Assembly (NCBI GenBank): GCA_015709675.1
Contig: CP054182.1
Coordinates: forward strand, 2,831,448 to 2,895,447
Length of the DNA stretch: 64,000 nt
Direction: 5' to 3'
DNA from: Ignavibacteriales bacterium
Lineage (GTDB): Bacteria; Bacteroidota; Ignavibacteria; Ignavibacteriales; Ignavibacteriaceae
Numbering within the stretch: the first letter of the stretch is position 1; the number at the start of each line of letters is the position of its first letter. The notes below the pieces were generated by a model. That model was not told the DNA's origin and ran no database searches. It saw nothing but the letters and a program-made list of their open reading frames with translations. Of the stretch, positions 9,241 to 17,648 are shown piece after piece. A program made the translations under genes and the position numbers.

Positions 9241-10723
9241 AGAGCTGCCTTCTCCAATTTGACGTTTCTGCCTCTGTGGCCTCCCTTTGTCCTGAATTAT
9301 TACGGACTGATGACTCAATAACCGCTAGTGCAGCCGCAAGAACCTCATCCGAAACTCCCTTTTCAGGGCGCAATGACTGTATTGCATCCATGGATTCCTC
9401 AATACTATTTATCGTATGGCTGCCCTTCACAAATTCAGGAAACTGGAGGAGTTTCTTCAGAAATTCAAGATTATTACCGCAACCTGCCAGAACCAGTTCA
9501 TTTAACGCCCTGATGCCCCTGCTGATCGCCTTAGGGCGGTCGGCTGCATGAACGGTCAGTTTAGCAATCATGGGATCAAATGCGGTCGTAATTACAGAGT
9601 TCTCAGTAACCCCCTCATCAATCCGGATTCCCGGGCCGGATGGAAATACCAGTGTTGTAAGTTTTCCTGTTGCAGGAAGGAATTCATTATCCGGGTCTTC
9701 AGCGTAAATTCTGCATTCAATTGCATGTCCTCTGAACGAAATTTCATCCTGCCTGAATGACAACTCTTTCCCCTCCTCAATAAGAATCTGTTCTCTTACA
9801 AGATCAATCCCGGTTATCATCTCCGTTACCGGATGCTCAACCTGAATTCTGGTATTCATCTCCAGGAAATAAAAACTTCCATGTTTATCCAGAAGCATTT
9901 CAATCGTACCAGCGCCAAAATATTTGACTGCTTTTGCCGCATTGACTGCAACCGTAGTCATCTTCTCTCTTAAGTCAGGTGTTATTGAGGGAGAAGGAGC
10001 CTCCTCAATTACCTTCTGATGCCTTCTTTGCAGGGAACATTCTCTTTCAAATAGATGGACGGTATTTCCCATCTTGTCAGCAAGTATCTGCACTTCAATA
10101 TGTTTTGGCTGCTCAATCAGCTTTTCAAGATATACGGCACCATTTCCAAAGAACTTTATTGCTTCCCGGGTTGCGGAGTTAAATGCATCCTCAAGTTCTT
10201 CAGGATTAAATACTTTTTTCATCCCCTTTCCGCCCCCTCCTGCTGTGGCTTTCAACAGAACCGGAAATCCGATCCGTGCTGCTTTTTCATACAGTTCCTC
10301 AACGGTTTTTATAACACCATCCGAACCAGGGACAACAGGGACACCTGCTTTTAATACAACTTCTCTGGCATTAGTCTTTTCTCCCATTGCTCTCACTGAC
10401 TCTGCAGATGGTCCGATAAATCCTAACCCTGACTTTCTGACTGCTTCAATAAAAGATGCATTCTCTGATAAAAATCCATATCCGGGATGAATAGCATCTG
10501 CTCCTGCCGCTTTCGCAATTTCAATTATACGCTGTATATTTAGATATGTAGAAGAAATATCACCTTCACCAAGAAAGTACGCTTCATCCGCGGCAATGGC
10601 ATGAAGAGAGGTTTCATCATTTTTATTATATATAGCCACAGCCGTTATGCCCATCTCACGGCATGTCCGGATAATTCGTAAAGCTATCTCACCTCTGTTT
10701 GCTATAAGGATTTTACGGATCAT
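9230..10723 (-). CDS. Biotin carboxylase subunit of an acyl-CoA or pyruvate carboxylase
   Basis: ATP-dependent carboxylation of carrier-bound biotin. The 497-residue protein has the biotin carboxylase N-terminal domain (KILIANRGEIALRI at residues 4-17), the ATP-grasp glycine loop GGGGKGMKK (about 161), ECSLQRRHQK, and the catalytic MNTRIQVEHPVTE (about 289), followed by the C-terminal domain (GHAIECRIYAEDP). About 50 extra residues at the C-terminus are typical of acyl-CoA carboxylase alpha subunits. It overlaps mutS2 by 4 nt and the carrier gene by 11 nt. It could serve acetyl-, propionyl- or methylcrotonyl-CoA; substrate choice lies in a transferase not in this window. Confidence 0.93.
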   Translation of the reverse strand: MIRKILIANRGEIALRIIRTCREMGITAVAIYNKNDETSLHAIAADEAYFLGEGDISSTYLNIQRIIEIAKAAGADAIHPGYGFLSENASFIEAVRKSGLGFIGPSAESVRAMGEKTNAREVVLKAGVPVVPGSDGVIKTVEELYEKAARIGFPVLLKATAGGGGKGMKKVFNPEELEDAFNSATREAIKFFGNGAVYLEKLIEQPKHIEVQILADKMGNTVHLFERECSLQRRHQKVIEEAPSPSITPDLREKMTTVAVNAAKAVKYFGAGTIEMLLDKHGSFYFLEMNTRIQVEHPVTEMITGIDLVREQILIEEGKELSFRQDEISFRGHAIECRIYAEDPDNEFLPATGKLTTLVFPSGPGIRIDEGVTENSVITTAFDPMIAKLTVHAADRPKAISRGIRALNELVLAGCGNNLEFLKKLLQFPEFVKGSHTINSIEESMDAIQSLRPEKGVSDEVLAAALAVIESSVRNNSGQREATEAETSNWRRQLYED

Positions 10724-13068
10724 GTGAACTCCACAATGGTAATGCCATCACCGCCGAAATCAGGCGATGCAAAATAGAACCGTGATACACCGGGATGACT
10801 GCTCAGGATTTCTTTTACAAGCGCTTTCAGAGCGCCGGTACCCTTTCCGTGCAGTATTTCAATCCGTTCCATACGGCCAGCATAAGAATTATCAATAAAC
10901 TTTGTCAGTTCAAGCCGTATTTCGTCAGGTCTTGCTCCCCGTATATCAATCCGATAACTGAGAGCTGACGCGTCATGATGAGCAGAAGAGGAAGAGACTG
11001 TTAACTCTTTTGCTGCCCCTTTCGAAATAACTTCAAGAGACGCAAAATCTGAATCCAGACGTAAACTTCCGGCCAGAACAGTTGCGCGCTTTTTTACCGG
11101 ATCAGCTTCAATAACTTTTCCTGTTGTATTGGTACCCCGTATTTTGACGAACTGTCCGACTGATATCTGAATTAATTCTGTTTCAGTTCTTTCAGATTTT
11201 TCATCTGAAAGTGTCTTAAGGATTTCCTCTCCTTTTGAAATGACCTTTTTAACTGCAGATTTTTCACCTTTAGATTCTTTCAATTCCTTAAGAACCTTAT
11301 TCATGTCCGATTTACTGGACTCAACTATTCTCTCTGCCTGTTTTCTGGCTTTGATTAGGATATCCTCTTTGCGCCTTTCGATATCATCAAGTTTCTGACG
11401 ATAGAGTTTTTCCAGTCCTGCGATTCTTGATTCCTGAAGTGAGAGTTTATTTTCGCTTTCTTTTAACTTCTCCTGAAGGATTCTCACCTGAATTAAAGCA
11501 TCTTCAGAAGTAATCGTTTCCTTACCGGCAAATAGTTTTGACTGTGCTATAAATTCATCATCAAAACCCAGTTTACCGGCAAGTTCAAAAGCATAACTCA
11601 GTCCTGGAAGACCCTGCTTAAGTATATAAGTAGGTTTAAGTGTATTTAAATCAAAATCAAACCCGGCGTTTTCAATTTCAGGATTAGAATCTGCAAGTGA
11701 TTTCAGCTTGGAGTGATGCGTGGTCGCCAGAGTAAACGCACCATTACTAAGAAGTCTCAGCAAGACTGCGGATGCAATTCCTGAACCGGCATTTGGCTCC
11801 GTGCCGTTTCCCAATTCATCCAGAAGCACTACCGCCCCTGTTCCAGCCTCTGAAACAATTCTGTTGAGATTAAGAAGATGGGATGAAAAAGTGCTGAGGT
11901 TCTCTTCAATTGACTGATTATCCCCTATTTCAATATAAAGACTGTCAAAACTGCCGACAACAGAATCCGGTGAAACTGGTATCTGAATGCCTGCCTTTAA
12001 CATAATTAACAGCAGACCCACAGTTTTCAGTGCAGCTGTTTTACCGCCGGCATTAGGACCGGAAATAATGATGGTTCTGCATTTCGAAAAATCAATGGAA
12101 ATAGGGATTGTACTGTTATACCCGATTGATTCAATCAGCAAGGGATTTCTCGCCTGAAGAAGCGAAAGGGTCTGATATTCCTTTAACACCGGAGTAATTC
12201 CATTAACTTTCAAAGCATATTGTGCTCTGGCAAGATAAGAATCAAGCTCCCCGAGTACAGACAGATTAGTCATGAGCTGAGCAGAGAACTCTCCGATTTT
12301 AGAAGTGAGTTCCATGAGAATCCTCTCAACTTCCCTTTTCTCTGCATAGGTCAGGGATACAATCTCATTATTAAGGGCGAGTGATTCTTCAGGTTCAATG
12401 TATACGGTCTGACCAGTTGCTGATTCGGAATGTATAAAACCCTTTATCTGCCTCTTATATTCAGCTTTGACAGGAAGAACAAATCTCCCCTCTCTCAGGG
12501 TTATATAGTCCTCCCTGATGATATCCTCCTCTGAATAAGTCCTTCTCAAACGGTCAAACAGAATACGCAAATCGCGGCTCCGCCTGCGTATATCCTCCCT
12601 GATATCTCTCAGTTCCCTGCTGGCTGAATCTTTCACCTCACCAGTTTCTGAAAGGATGGATTGTATATGATGTTCCAGAGTAGAACTTGAAGTTATTCCC
12701 ATGACAAGCAGCTTAAGATCCGGAACTTCTTTTTCAAGATTTTTTACGAATCCTGCCACGATACGGGAGTTTTGCAGAAGGCGAAGAACGGCCAGAATTT
12801 TTTCCGGCTTCATTATCATTCCTGAAACGCCTGAAGAAAGCAAATCTTCATTTAAATCGGGATGATACTCAACCGGGATGTTAATATTTCCGAGAAGAAG
12901 AGATTTTGCCTCTTCTATACGGGTGAAGACTTTAGATAGATACTCGAAGTTATAAACTGGTTCAAGTGACTCTATATAATTCTTTCCGGGATCGGTTACT
13001 GCAAATTTTCTGATTAAAGATAAAATTTTGCTGAACTCGAGTTTCCCGGCAACTGAACTGGGAATCAT
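10720..13068 (-). CDS. mutS2: MutS2 ATPase/endonuclease with Smr domain
   Basis: A 782-residue MutS2 protein, implicated in suppressing homologous recombination and in rescuing collided ribosomes in other bacteria. The core lacks the MutS mismatch-binding domain. The Walker A GPNAGGKT is at about 337 and the Walker B LLDELGNGTEP at about 413. A long charged coiled coil covers about 510-640. The Smr domain is at about 708-782, with IDIRG replacing the usual LDLRG and the HGKGTG motif intact. It starts 1 nt before the CvpA stop and overlaps the biotin carboxylase gene by 4 nt. Confidence 0.95.
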   Translation of the reverse strand: MIPSSVAGKLEFSKILSLIRKFAVTDPGKNYIESLEPVYNFEYLSKVFTRIEEAKSLLLGNINIPVEYHPDLNEDLLSSGVSGMIMKPEKILAVLRLLQNSRIVAGFVKNLEKEVPDLKLLVMGITSSSTLEHHIQSILSETGEVKDSASRELRDIREDIRRRSRDLRILFDRLRRTYSEEDIIREDYITLREGRFVLPVKAEYKRQIKGFIHSESATGQTVYIEPEESLALNNEIVSLTYAEKREVERILMELTSKIGEFSAQLMTNLSVLGELDSYLARAQYALKVNGITPVLKEYQTLSLLQARNPLLIESIGYNSTIPISIDFSKCRTIIISGPNAGGKTAALKTVGLLLIMLKAGIQIPVSPDSVVGSFDSLYIEIGDNQSIEENLSTFSSHLLNLNRIVSEAGTGAVVLLDELGNGTEPNAGSGIASAVLLRLLSNGAFTLATTHHSKLKSLADSNPEIENAGFDFDLNTLKPTYILKQGLPGLSYAFELAGKLGFDDEFIAQSKLFAGKETITSEDALIQVRILQEKLKESENKLSLQESRIAGLEKLYRQKLDDIERRKEDILIKARKQAERIVESSKSDMNKVLKELKESKGEKSAVKKVISKGEEILKTLSDEKSERTETELIQISVGQFVKIRGTNTTGKVIEADPVKKRATVLAGSLRLDSDFASLEVISKGAAKELTVSSSSAHHDASALSYRIDIRGARPDEIRLELTKFIDNSYAGRMERIEILHGKGTGALKALVKEILSSHPGVSRFYFASPDFGGDGITIVEFT

Positions 13069-13587
13069 TTAAAGAGAGTCCTTTTCAATGAGAAATTCTT
13101 TGATTGATTTTTTTGTATCAGGATTCAGGTTTTCTATCTGATCAATGACGCCCGGCAGGAATGATGCGAGCGGTGAATAGAGAAATGATTCATTCCGGGT
13201 ATCCTGCGAGGGAATCCGGAAGACGTTAAGCAGATAAAGTGCTGCACTGATAAAGAACAATATCTGAATCATACCCGTTATGCCTCCCAGAATCCGGTTC
13301 ACCATGTTATTAATTTTATCGAACGGATGAACGACTCTTTTGATAACAGAAGTCAGAACAATCACAATTACAAATACGAAAAAACCCGCGAGAATTTCCG
13401 AAAAATAGGGTTCAATTCCGGTAATGGAATGCAAAACACCGCCGGCACTTTTAGCTAAAATCACCCCGAGAAAAATTGCAATGAAGAAACCGGCTGTCCC
13501 GATAATTTTTCTGATGATGCCATCCTTGAATCCAAGAATAAACGCAACCACCAGTACTATTAAAAGGATGATATCCAGATAATTCAA
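13069..13587 (-). CDS. CvpA-family membrane protein
   Basis: A 172-residue inner-membrane protein with four hydrophobic segments (about residues 4-20, 28-48, 62-84, 100-122) and the CvpA start pattern (MNYLDIILLIVLV, then a GFKDGIIRKI turn). In E. coli CvpA is needed for colicin V export and envelope homeostasis; its molecular function is unknown. It directly abuts yqeY and mutS2 (0-1 nt gaps). CvpA next to MutS2 is a common bacterial arrangement, which supports the call. Confidence 0.88.
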   Translation of the reverse strand: MNYLDIILLIVLVVAFILGFKDGIIRKIIGTAGFFIAIFLGVILAKSAGGVLHSITGIEPYFSEILAGFFVFVIVIVLTSVIKRVVHPFDKINNMVNRILGGITGMIQILFFISAALYLLNVFRIPSQDTRNESFLYSPLASFLPGVIDQIENLNPDTKKSIKEFLIEKDSL

Positions 13588-14037
13588 TTATGAACCAAGA
13601 AATTCTTCAACGAGGGTTCTAACGATCTTACCGTCGGCTTTTCCTTTAAGCTCTTTTGCTGCAGCCGGCATTAGTTTTGAAAAATCAGCCTTGGATACGG
13701 CACCAACAGCAGAGGCCAGAGATTTAATCACATTACGAATTTCATCCTCGGTGAGTTGTTTCGGAAGGTATTCCTGAATGATTAGCATCTCTGATTTCTC
13801 TTTCTCAGCAATATCATTCCTTCCTGCAGCCAGATATTGTTCAATGGAGTCTTTCCGTTTCTTCACTTCCGATGAAAGCAGTTTAATTTCATCATCCGGA
13901 CTCATATCACGGCCAATACCGCTTTTTTCAAATTCCAGGATTTTGGCTCTGATTGCCCGGACTGATTCAAGACGGAGTTTATCACCCGACTTCATGGCGG
14001 CTTTTAAATCTTCGTTTATTTTTTCCTTTAATGTCAT
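13588..14037 (-). CDS. yqeY: GatB/YqeY domain protein
   Basis: A 149-residue protein of the YqeY family, related to the tail domain of the GatB amidotransferase subunit and proposed to act on tRNA-linked substrates. Features are MTLKEKINEDLKAAMKSGDK at the start and RLESVRAIRAKI; the tail has QLTEDEIRNVIKS and a Lys-rich region ending EEFLGS. I take the ATG at 14037 (GAGG 8 nt upstream). A longer frame to 14082 would run into the upstream terminator stem. Function in this organism is not known; it abuts cvpA. Confidence 0.9.
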   Translation of the reverse strand: MTLKEKINEDLKAAMKSGDKLRLESVRAIRAKILEFEKSGIGRDMSPDDEIKLLSSEVKKRKDSIEQYLAAGRNDIAEKEKSEMLIIQEYLPKQLTEDEIRNVIKSLASAVGAVSKADFSKLMPAAAKELKGKADGKIVRTLVEEFLGS

Positions 14038-14060
14038 ATATACCTCAACTATAAAAAGAA

Positions 14061-14091
14061 AAGGCAGGCCTGCAATCTGCAAACCTGCCTT
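14061..14091 (-). terminator. Rho-independent terminator after the exbB-exbD-exbD operon
   Basis: An 8-bp stem (AAGGCAGG with CCTGCCTT) with a second small stem (TGCA/TGCA) in its loop, followed on the minus strand by TTCTTTTTATAG. It sits between the last ExbD gene and yqeY. Confidence 0.82.
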
Positions 14092-14111
14092 AAAGTACTA
14101 TTTTTTACTGG

Positions 14112-14525
14112 TCAGATTTTAACACTTGCAGAATAGTTAATTCTGAGGCAGTAAGCCTTTCTGAGTTCCTGCTGAATATCGGTAACCATGCCCATATCAA
14201 CGTTTTTATCTATTCTCAGTGATACAATCACATTGGGAAGAATCTGACGTTTTCCGTACATGATGCTCTGAACTTCTTCGATTTTCACAACTGCATCATT
14301 TAACTGAATACGCTTGTCATTTCCAACCCAAAGATAAGATATCAAACGTTTATTCTCTACTTTTTCCACGGCTTTGGCTTCAGGAAGTGAGTATTTTACA
14401 AATACTTCCTGTTCCCTGAGCGTAGTAGTAACCATGAAGAAAAGAAGAAGAATGAATACGATATCCGACATAGAAGCGGTCGGGATATTGGCTTTTGACT
14501 GTGCGCGTTTTTTCTGAAATTTCAT
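14112..14525 (-). CDS. ExbD/TolR-family protein (second of pair)
   Basis: A 137-residue biopolymer transport protein: short cytoplasmic N-terminus, one membrane segment (about 20-40) with the proton-carrying aspartate in SMSDIVFILLLFF, and a periplasmic domain. With ExbB it forms a proton-driven motor that energises an outer-membrane or peptidoglycan-linked partner. It follows another ExbD gene by 14 nt and ends at a terminator. Unlike the right-end cluster, no TonB gene accompanies this motor. The paired ExbDs differ in length and periplasmic sequence, so they are not a recent duplication. Confidence 0.9.
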   Translation of the reverse strand: MKFQKKRAQSKANIPTASMSDIVFILLLFFMVTTTLREQEVFVKYSLPEAKAVEKVENKRLISYLWVGNDKRIQLNDAVVKIEEVQSIMYGKRQILPNVIVSLRIDKNVDMGMVTDIQQELRKAYCLRINYSASVKI

Positions 14526-14539
14526 AATCTACTGCTCCT

Positions 14540-15079
14540 TTAGGATCCTATCTTTTCGGGCTCAGCGATCGAGATAATAATCGGCACTTTTTCTCTTACA
14601 ACGCCCTGATCGTCAACGTTCAGTTCATTGTATTTTTTGCCGTATTTACCGAGTGAATATTCATCTCTTACTTCAAAGTATGAAAGTTTCACCTGATCGA
14701 GCGTCTGAAGATATTTATTATAAACTGTCTTCCTGTCAGTTTTAACAGAAACGATAAGCTTCTTGTTTGATGGAAGTTCAATTTTACTCTGAATCCGCGG
14801 TTTTAGATTATTTTTAATCTGTGGAATCGCGATGATCGCGCCATCCAGAAGCACATCACCGTTTTCATTAATAAGCAGAGCTGCCATTCTTTCTTTTGAA
14901 ATTTCAACTAATTGCTGCTCTTCCGGCGGAATATACTCCGGCAGAGTGAGACCGATACCTGTATCAATATCAATAGTCGTCGTAACTAGAAAGAACAGCA
15001 GAAGCAGAAAAGAAATATCCGACATGGAGGCGGTCGGAATTTCCGGTTCAGTTCTGGGTTTTCTATTTAAAATTGGCAT
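14540..15079 (-). CDS. ExbD/TolR-family protein (first of pair)
   Basis: A 179-residue ExbD. The membrane helix (about 17-37) carries the same TASMSDISFLLLLFFLV motif with its essential aspartate. The periplasmic part is about 40 residues longer than in the neighbouring ExbD and ends in a segment (NELNVDDQGVVREKVPIIISIAEP) not seen in classic ExbD. It lies 25 nt after exbB. Two unlike ExbD subunits with one ExbB suggests a heteromeric motor or two alternative assemblies. Confidence 0.9.
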   Translation of the reverse strand: MPILNRKPRTEPEIPTASMSDISFLLLLFFLVTTTIDIDTGIGLTLPEYIPPEEQQLVEISKERMAALLINENGDVLLDGAIIAIPQIKNNLKPRIQSKIELPSNKKLIVSVKTDRKTVYNKYLQTLDQVKLSYFEVRDEYSLGKYGKKYNELNVDDQGVVREKVPIIISIAEPEKIGS

Positions 15080-15104
15080 TTTTTAACTCTTAAGGAATAG
15101 TGCC

Positions 15105-15785
15105 TTATTTAGACTTAATTTCGTAGAGAGCATCAATCAGTTCGATTGAGCTTTCTTCCATATCAGCCACTAAACGGTCAATTCTTGAAACAAAATAGTT
15201 ATAAATTGTCTGAAGAATCATAGCTACAACCAGACCGAAAAGGGTGGTCAGCAATGCAACTGCGATACCGGTAGCAACGATGCTCGGAGAAATCTGGTTT
15301 GCTGCTGCAATAGCGTCAAATGATTCGATCATACCCTGTACCGTTCCGGTGAATCCAAGCATCGGTGCAATGGTGATACAGGTGTTAATCCAGATGAGTC
15401 CTCTTTCAAGGAAGCCCATTTCGATTGCACCATAAGCCATAACTGCTTTTTCAACAGATTCCAGGCCTTCATCAGCTCTGAGGAGACCGGCATAAAATAC
15501 TGAAGCAACAGGACCACGGGTGTTCATGCAAAGTTCTTTTGCCTGTTCAACTCCGCCAGCTTTAAGAGCTTCTTTGACTTTTACGATAAAGTTTTTTGTA
15601 TTGATAGAGGATCTGGTGAGAGTCCAGAATCTTTCAATTGAGAATGCTAATCCGATGATAAGACAGGCGAGAATAGGGTGCATAAAAATACCGCCTGCGA
15701 CATATTTTTCTGTGAGCCAGTTCATCGCACCACCCTGCTGGGCAATGAGATTGACTGAATTTACAAGGATTTCTCCAAACAACAT
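15105..15785 (-). CDS. MotA/TolQ/ExbB proton channel protein
   Basis: A 226-residue inner-membrane channel subunit. It has three membrane segments: about 30-52 (FMHPILACLIIGLAFSIERF), 125-150 and 170-195. The MotA/ExbB signature covers the last two (APMLGFTGTVQGMI, then SPSIVATGIAVALLTTLFGL). AGGAGG 9 nt before the ATG fixes the start. It is the first gene of a three-gene unit with two ExbDs that ends at a strong terminator. The 114 nt upstream hold its promoter but I cannot define one. Confidence 0.92.
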   Translation of the reverse strand: MLFGEILVNSVNLIAQQGGAMNWLTEKYVAGGIFMHPILACLIIGLAFSIERFWTLTRSSINTKNFIVKVKEALKAGGVEQAKELCMNTRGPVASVFYAGLLRADEGLESVEKAVMAYGAIEMGFLERGLIWINTCITIAPMLGFTGTVQGMIESFDAIAAANQISPSIVATGIAVALLTTLFGLVVAMILQTIYNYFVSRIDRLVADMEESSIELIDALYEIKSK

Positions 15786-15899
15786 ATAGATAAACCTCCT
15801 GATTAGGAAATAATTAGATTATGTAATAGCTCTGCTTAATTTTGAACTAATATAGCGAAATTAGAAAATTACGCATTCAAATAAAAGCAAAATTTCAGG

Positions 15900-16601
15900 T
15901 TATTCCCCTGCTTTATGAAAATTTAACAGTTGCAATCTCTCTCCCAATTCGATGATATTGCCCGAGAGTATATGGGAAAACCTGAATATCTGATGAACCA
16001 ATTCTCCAACCTCCTCAGGTTTTTGCATTGTTCCCCATCTTTCCTCAGGCATCCATTCCCGATTAGCAGGAGTATCAATCAGATATGGCGCAATTCCGCA
16101 GACACTTAAATTGATTTCTTTGCCTTCAAGAGCAGCAGATTTAATCAGATGATTCAGGGCCGCCTTCGATGAGGCATATGCCGCCCGGTTAATATCAGGA
16201 TGCCCTCCGGACCAGGCTGAAACAAAAATGACCGAACCGCCTGCAGACTCTTTTACAAGCCGCGTGAATGCTGCCAAAAGATTATAGGAGGTTACAAAAT
16301 TTTTGTTCATCATCTCAAGGGCTGAATCGGTGCCGGTCTCCCAGATTGCCTTTCCGCCTGAGAAACCCCCGATCGCGCTAAATAAGAAAAAATGAGTATC
16401 AGAGGAAGATTTAATCCCGGCAAACAGTCGACTCACAACTTCACCATCAGCAAGGTCAGGCCGTTCTCTCCTGACAGAATTTTTAGCTGAATTACGTGAG
16501 GATAGGAGAATGATCTCATCATAATCCTTGCCAGATAAGACGGTGTGAATTCCCCTGCCCAAAGCACCTTCATGCCCTGCGAAAATCAGAATTTTTCTCA
16601 T
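15900..16601 (-). CDS. Short-chain dehydrogenase/reductase
   Basis: A 233-residue Rossmann-fold oxidoreductase. The nucleotide loop is GHEGALGRG (about 9-17), a variant of the SDR TGxxxGxG. The catalytic set is Ser in FVSAWSGG (about 127) and YxxxK in AYASSKAAL (about 141-145). A usual NNAG motif is replaced by FSAIGGFSGGK. Substrate is unknown. It overlaps the endonuclease-fold gene by an ATGA and is the last gene of the transporter operon, a context that gives no clue to its role. Confidence 0.88.
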   Translation of the reverse strand: MRKILIFAGHEGALGRGIHTVLSGKDYDEIILLSSRNSAKNSVRRERPDLADGEVVSRLFAGIKSSSDTHFFLFSAIGGFSGGKAIWETGTDSALEMMNKNFVTSYNLLAAFTRLVKESAGGSVIFVSAWSGGHPDINRAAYASSKAALNHLIKSAALEGKEINLSVCGIAPYLIDTPANREWMPEERWGTMQKPEEVGELVHQIFRFSHILSGNIIELGERLQLLNFHKAGE

Positions 16602-17647
16602 CTGATCTTTGAAGTTATTTTCAACATTACCGGGAAATGGTCACTATATCCTCCGAGGTAGTTCCTGCCTCCAAATGTCGGGAGCGCTGTACCGGCATAT
16701 CTGCCGTCTTTCTGAACTAAAAAATAAGGTTTCACCACCTCAAATGAACCGCAGACATACTGGAAGTTTTCTCCCAATACCAGTCCGCGGGAAATAATTA
16801 TCTGATCCAGCATATTCCAGTCATCACGGTATTTATAACTGCCTTCCCCCCGGCTTTTAGGCTCATAGGAAAAGTTAAGAAGTTCTGTTTTTGCTGCTTC
16901 AGTTGTTAATGCTGGCAGCGAATCGCATGTTACAGGTTTTGCTCCCAGGGTGCTTATAATGGAGGTGTTCAAAGGTTCATCATTGAAGTCGCCCATAATG
17001 ATAAACTGGGTGGCCATGCCGTTTTCCTTCATTTTCGCAATTGCAAGCGAGGCGGTGGCCGCGGCGGTTACCCGGTTGATCTCAGACTCTGCCTGCCCTT
17101 GTCTTCTGGATGGCCAGTGATTTACCAGTATCGCAATTTTTTCAGTGGGATTTTTTTTAACTTCCAGAATTACCATCAGGATATCCCTGGTCTTGTATCC
17201 ATCAGGCAGTAAAACAGGAAATGTCTCCTTATCAAGAACCTTGAATTTCGAACCGCGGAATAATAGTGCTACATCAATTCCCCTTTCATCCGGAGAATCA
17301 AAGTGTACGAACTGATACTGAAGATCAGCCAGTTTTTCATCAGAAAGTTTTCTTAGGACATACGCATTTTCCACTTCACAAACCCCGAGCAAATCAGGTC
17401 CCCTGCCGAAATTCATTGACCTTATAACCGCAGACTGGTTTAAAAGTTTTTTATTGAATTTATCATTATCCCATTTCCTTTCAGATTCCGGAAGAAATTC
17501 CTGATCATTTATTTTGGGATCATCTTTTGTGTCAAAAAGATTTTCCAGATTCCAAAAAGCTATGGAAAGAGTATCTTGTTTTGTGGACTGTGCCCCCGCT
17601 GTAAAGAAAATACCGCATAACAGGAGGAGCAATATTGTTTTTTTCAT
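16598..17647 (-). CDS. Secreted endonuclease/exonuclease/phosphatase-fold protein
   Basis: A 349-residue EEP-superfamily hydrolase with a signal peptide (residues 1-19, cleaved near GAQ). Active-site motifs are AFWNLENLFD (about 30, metal-binding Asn), CEVEN (about 94, metal Glu), NHWPSRRQG (about 170, catalytic His), GDFND (about 213, Asp/Asn pair) and SDHFPV (about 338, Asp-His). A complete set suggests an active, exported phosphodiesterase or nuclease. The single-nt gap to kup and ATGA overlap with the SDR place it in the transport operon. Confidence 0.9.
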   Translation of the reverse strand: MKKTILLLLLCGIFFTAGAQSTKQDTLSIAFWNLENLFDTKDDPKINDQEFLPESERKWDNDKFNKKLLNQSAVIRSMNFGRGPDLLGVCEVENAYVLRKLSDEKLADLQYQFVHFDSPDERGIDVALLFRGSKFKVLDKETFPVLLPDGYKTRDILMVILEVKKNPTEKIAILVNHWPSRRQGQAESEINRVTAAATASLAIAKMKENGMATQFIIMGDFNDEPLNTSIISTLGAKPVTCDSLPALTTEAAKTELLNFSYEPKSRGEGSYKYRDDWNMLDQIIISRGLVLGENFQYVCGSFEVVKPYFLVQKDGRYAGTALPTFGGRNYLGGYSDHFPVMLKITSKIR

Positions 17648-17648
17648 A

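Noticed and set aside
10055-10490. Two overlapping plus-strand frames of 99 and 138 codons
   Set aside because: Antisense of the biotin carboxylase core, which has all its conserved motifs in the other strand.
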